Positions 59,949-64,000 of a stretch of DNA of 64,000 nt are shown piece by piece. The first letter of the stretch is position 1. Every line of letters starts with the position of its first letter. The position numbers and the translations under genes were made by a program. Source of the stretch: Sipunculus nudus (taxonomy: Eukaryota > Annelida > Sipuncula > Golfingiida > Sipunculidae); the NCBI GenBank assembly GCA_026874595.1, contig CM049311.1, positions 12,489,676 through 12,553,675 of the forward strand, read 5' to 3'. The notes below the pieces were generated by a model that was given only the letters and a program-made list of their open reading frames with translations, was not told where the DNA came from and did no database searches.

Positions 59949-60105
59949 TTCAGATTGTGGAATGCGGCCAATATTAAGTTTTGAAAAAGAAACAAAAGAA
60001 ATATAAGGGCCATACAGGAGAATTACACAGAGCAGACGTTGAGTCATTTTCTGAAGGAGTGTGGAGTTGGGCGATATCTCAGTCAGTCAGACTGCGGAAG
60101 CGACA
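59949..60105 (+). pseudogene. Decayed type A FN3 exon, copy 3
   Basis: A short stretch reading RLWNAANIK, and further on ELHRADVESFSEGVWSW and SVRLR, corresponds to RLRNATQN, the TPGExY region and the end of a type A exon. The middle is deleted or scrambled and the donor gtaagt has become gaagcg. The following intron (60180-60300) still matches the intron after 31768. Confidence 0.6.
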
Positions 60106-60374
60106 TCAGCCTGTTTTGGTTAATAATAGAAATAGGTAGAAAGTGGATCCACGATTTTTATCCTGTCAAGTATCTGTAGCATTCCACAGAACAAATGAGT
60201 ACACTAAATAAACGTTCATTTGCTCATTCAGGCATTACAAAGAAATTAGTTAAGAGGCGTCATATCGATATTAGTATTTACATTAAATTATTTACTCCTG
60301 CTATTTGATAACCGAAGAATAAAGATTAAACGGAAAGTAACTCTCAAATGGCGGTAAAATGCACGGCTTACCTG

Positions 60375-60627
60375 GGTTGAGGCTCTTCACCAACAAGTAA
60401 AAGGTTGACATGGCTTGTACTTTCAAATGAAAACGTGGATTACTACAAAGTCGTACTTTCGAGTACCAAACATACATTTGCACCTACGAAAAACAGCACT
60501 TACATAAAAGAGACATTCACGGATATATTCGCAAACCTGACCCTAACTGAATTATATTCAGCTGGTGTTATGCCAGTCTTTGCAGGAGTGGATAGCTTGG
60601 TCAGAACTTTGACATTAAGGCTATGTT
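60375..60627 (+). pseudogene. Type B FN3 exon, copy 3, with lost donor
   Basis: Open frame: KRLTWLVLSNENVDYYKVVL, then IFANLTLTELYSAGVMPVFA and LRLC. It is the equivalent of the exon at 32011. The domain core is readable, but the donor tat|gtaagc has become tat|gttttg and the acceptor end is unclear. The neighbouring exons are broken, so this is best called a pseudogene piece. Confidence 0.65.
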
Positions 60628-60860
60628 TTGTTCTACTTTCTATATGAAGAGTCCAAATTTCCAATTTCTTATCTTTATCAATGAAATAAACCCTATCAGG
60701 TGATTATATAGAAGCATACTCTCTTGGGCATCGTTTTTTTTTTTGGATATATATTAACAATTAAATATCAAGGAATTCTAAATGATGGTAACACCTGATG
60801 TTTGATGTAAACAGTATTACTAATAATAAATTAAAATTACAATAACACCTTCTTTTGTAG

Positions 60861-60915
60861 GACCGGAACCCTATATGTATATCTGGATAACTGCTCTCTC
60901 AACCACAAGCGGCAA
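60861..60915 (+). pseudogene. Truncated start of a type A FN3 exon, copy 3
   Basis: After a normal acceptor (cttcttttgtag) the sequence encodes PEPYMYIWITALSTTS, then breaks off abruptly at about 60912 into unrelated sequence (ggcaattgctttg...). The upstream intron end matches that before 32559. This marks the right border of the copy-3 duplication, or an insertion. Confidence 0.7.
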
Positions 60916-61744
60916 TTGCTTTGATTTATATCTTGGTACCATAAACATGAATGTTGCTACCATTTATATCATTTAACAGTGCTCGGTATTCCAGATTAAA
61001 GGCAAAATATAAGAAAAATGGCGGCCATTTTGAAATTCAAATTGGCGGCTGAAGACATCGCTGCAAAAATGGCATCTGATATTTTTTTTAATTTGACAAA
61101 GTTAGCCAATTAAACGGATTTTTGCAGGATAATCCTGCTAGAGCAAAATATCTGACATAGCATACTGTACTGTAATGAATCCTCGTAGTGGCCTTGTTTG
61201 GCCTTCTATGACTTCTATGTCCGCCCTTCTCGATAAGCAGGATATTTTCACATTTGTTTTTTTTTTATCCAAATACCTTTAAAACGGCTGCATAAATGTC
61301 AATAAACCCATACGTCATCGATAAGTGTGATTCAGCGGGTACCAAAAGTATAGGTACAGTTCACCTTTATACTTATAAATTATATGTTCAGCATTTATAA
61401 CCTAATGGCCGCCATCTTGAAATTTATATATGTTAAGGTAGTGAAAACAATGTTTATCATGCTGTTTATATTCCCGATCAAGTCAGAATACATTGGAAAT
61501 TGAAATTATCAAACCTTCTTTGAAATAAGTTGATCACAAATTTCAGTCGACCATATTGGAAAATGTCGGCCATATTGAAAAATTGCCGAAACCTTGGTGG
61601 CCAGAGGTTGATATTGATTCAGGAGGGTGTTGAGAATGAACCTGCCAAATGTCATGCTTGTATCACAATTCGAACGTTTCTGCTGGTATTTTTTACCTAC
61701 CCATCCCACTTGTAGGGTAGCTCTTAAAGGAAACGTGTTAAATT
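60916..61744. other. Sequence of unknown origin at the end of copy 3
   Basis: Begins exactly where the FN3 exon is cut. Contains several short phrases such as ggcggccattttgaaattc and ggccgccatcttgaaattt, in the style of dispersed repeats. No gene seen. Confidence 0.4.
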
Positions 61745-64000
61745 GCGGTTTTTAGCTCAGCTGACTGAAAGTCATCTGAGCTATAGCGATCACTCTTTGT
61801 CCGTCGTCCGTCTGTCCGTCTGTCCGTCTGTCCGTCCGTTAACCAGGCACAAATCGTAACCGCTGGACCTAGAACCTTGTAACTTGGGATTCTGAGAGGT
61901 CCATAAAAAAATTTCCTTGGAAACCAGAAATTAGGTCTCTGTTACCCATATCCTTCGAGCTATGTGGCCCCAAAGTACCCCCCAGAAAAGTCAAAAATTT
62001 CATACAAAAACTTCAATATCTCATTAACTACTTGACTGACGGTCATGATTTTTGGCATACATATTGATCATGAGATGTTACATCACTTCCTGCAGACTGG
62101 TGGCGCCACCTGTATTTTTCGATTTTTTACGAATTTTTTTATCTATTTTTGAGACCTTTAAAAATGTGAACATCTGTTAACAAGGCACAAATCATAACGA
62201 CTGGACTTAGAATCTTCATTTTCGACACACTGAGAGACCTATGAAAAGTCTCCATGGAAACCAGAAATTAGGTCTCTGTTACCCATATCCTTCGAGCTAT
62301 GGGGCCCCAAAGTACCCCCCAGAATAGTAAAAAATTTCATACAAAAACTTCAATATCTCAATAACTACATCACTGATGGTCTTCATTTTTGGCATATATA
62401 TTGATCATGAGATGTTTCATCAGTTCCTGCAGACTGGTGGCGCCACCTGTACTGTTTGATTTTTTGCGATTTTTTTCCTCTATTTTTGAGACCTTTGAGG
62501 ATGCTGTCATCTGTTAGCGTGGCACAAATCGTAACGACTGGACCTAGAATCTTCATTTTCGACACACTGAGAGACCTATGAAAAGTCTACATGGAAACCA
62601 GAAATTAGGTCTCTGTTACCCATATCCTTTGAGCTATGGGGCCAAAAATTACCCCCAAGAATAGTCAAAAAGTTCATACAAAAACTTCAATATCTCATTA
62701 ACTACATCACTGATGGTCATGATTTTCGACATACATATTGATCATGAGATGTTTCATCAGTTTGTGCAGACTGGTGGCGCCACCTGTATTTTTCAATGTT
62801 CACGAATTGTTTTCTCCATTTTTGAGACCTTTAAGGATGTAGTTATCTGTCAACAGGGTACAAATCGTAACGACTGGACCTAGAATCTTCGTTCTTGACA
62901 CACAGGGAGACCCATGATAAGTCTCCATGGAAACCTGAAATTTGGTCTCTGTTACCCATATCCTTTGAGCTATGGCACTCCAAAGTACAGATCAGAATAA
63001 TGGAAAATTTGATACAAAAGCTAAAGTATCTGAACAACTAATGCAGAGATAACCATAATTGTTTGCATGGATATTGATCATGGAGTGTTTCATAAGTTTC
63101 TGCAGACTGGTGGCACCACCTGTATTTGTTCGTTTTTTTTTACGAAATTTTTCTGTATTTTTGAGACCTTTAAAGATATGAACATCTGTTAACAGGGCAC
63201 AAATCATAAAAACTGGCCCAAGAATCTTTATTCTTGACACACAGGGAGACCCATGAAAAGTCTCCATGGAAACTTGAAATTAGGTCTCTGTTACCCATAT
63301 TCCTAAGCTGTATGGGTCCAAAATACCCCCCCCCCCCAGAATAATGGAAAATTTGATACAAAAACTGCAGTATTTCAATAACTACAACACTGATGGTCAT
63401 GATTTTCTGCATACATATTGATCATGAGCTGTTCCATCAGTTTCTGCAGACTGGGTGTGCCACCTCTATTTTTTTTTTCAAATTTTTACGAATTTTTTTT
63501 TCTTTTTTTTTGAGACCTTCAAAGATGTGGTTATCTGTCAACAGGGTACAAATCGCAACAACTTGACCTAGAATCTTCATTCTTGTCATGCAAGGAGGCC
63601 CATGAAAGGTGCCTGTGGAAACTTGAAATTAGGTCTCTGTTACCCATATCCTTCAAGCTATAGGACTCCGAAGTATCCCTCAGAATAATGGACAATTTGA
63701 TACAAAAACTGAAGTATCTGAACAACTAATGAAGAGATCACCATAATTTTTTGCATGGATATTGACCATTAAGTGTTTTTATTAGTTTCTGCAGACTGGT
63801 GGAGCCACCTGTATTTTTGTATCCGCCAAAACGAAGTTTTGCGAATACTATGTTTTTGACCGAGTTCTACCGCCGCCGCGGCGTTCGTTTCCAGAGGGCT
63901 CCTCTGAGACTAATGGACCGATTTTTCCCAAACTTACACCTATTATCGGGTCACATGTGAACTGGTGCCTAACCAATTTGCATTGACCTCTGACCTTTCC
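61745..64000. repeat. Tandem array of ~336-347 bp units
   Basis: After a leader (agctcagctgactgaaagtc, then short tccgtctg repeats at 61800-61835) a unit of about 340 bp repeats six to seven times. The marker gcagactggtgg(c/a)gccacctg recurs near 62093, 62428, 62764, 63101, 63445 and 63791. Other unit marks are aaattaggtctctgttacccatatcct and atattgatcatgagatg. Short open frames on the minus strand here are products of the repeat, not genes. The array runs out of the window. It has no known function. Confidence 0.75.

Noticed and set aside
62383-63725. Row of similar minus-strand frames (MSKMKILG, MFRYFSFC)
   Set aside because: Their likeness comes from the ~340-bp tandem repeat. They have no consistent frame between units.

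Overview
The window is AT-rich animal nuclear DNA: long GT-AG introns, many short phase-compatible exons, AT/GA/GT microsatellites, tRNA-derived SINE remnants and DNA transposons. The domain content (a lineage-specific adhesion GPCR, CUB/FN3 receptors with a tyrosine-rich tail, a DUF4806-like protein) and the repeat types suggest a lophotrochozoan, most likely a bivalve or other mollusc. That assignment is an inference, not a proof.

The main gene is one adhesion G-protein-coupled receptor on the + strand (30388-53463). I could assemble 29 exons whose phases all agree, giving an open protein of about 1,425 residues: signal peptide, five single-exon FN3-like domains, one EGF, two Ig-like domains, a hormone-receptor (HRM) domain, a GAIN domain with a GPS autoproteolysis site, seven transmembrane segments and a short cytoplasmic tail. 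One intron is a GC-AG intron. A probable 1.1-kb solo LTR sits in the intron between two GAIN exons.

The gene's 5' end occurs three times on the + strand: signal-peptide exons at 12246, 30388 and 57857 with related flanks. Copy 1 (about 9.1-14.4 kb) and copy 3 (about 54.5-60.9 kb) share upstream and intronic sequence that copy 2 lacks, so they look like sisters. Both end in decayed or truncated FN3 exons. Within the main gene, FN3 exons were multiplied together with their introns.

The left part holds other receptor pieces. An inverted (- strand) array of three FN3 exons lies at 2.7-4.3 kb, one of them with two stop codons. The last exons of a DUF4806-like gene lie on + at 5.3-7.6 kb. The 3' half of a single-pass FN3 receptor with a tyrosine-rich tail lies on - at 16.4-19.4 kb and shows frameshifts. 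Decayed CUB, possible Ig, and FN3 exons lie on + at 20.3-22.3 kb. Mobile and repeated DNA includes a 2.1-kb hAT-type element with an exact 8-bp target duplication (25042-27135), a ~340-bp tandem repeat filling 61.75-64.0 kb whose motifs recur inside that hAT element, tRNA-like SINEs, and short tandem repeats. The rest is intron or intergenic sequence with no gene that I can support. Most short open frames there are chance.
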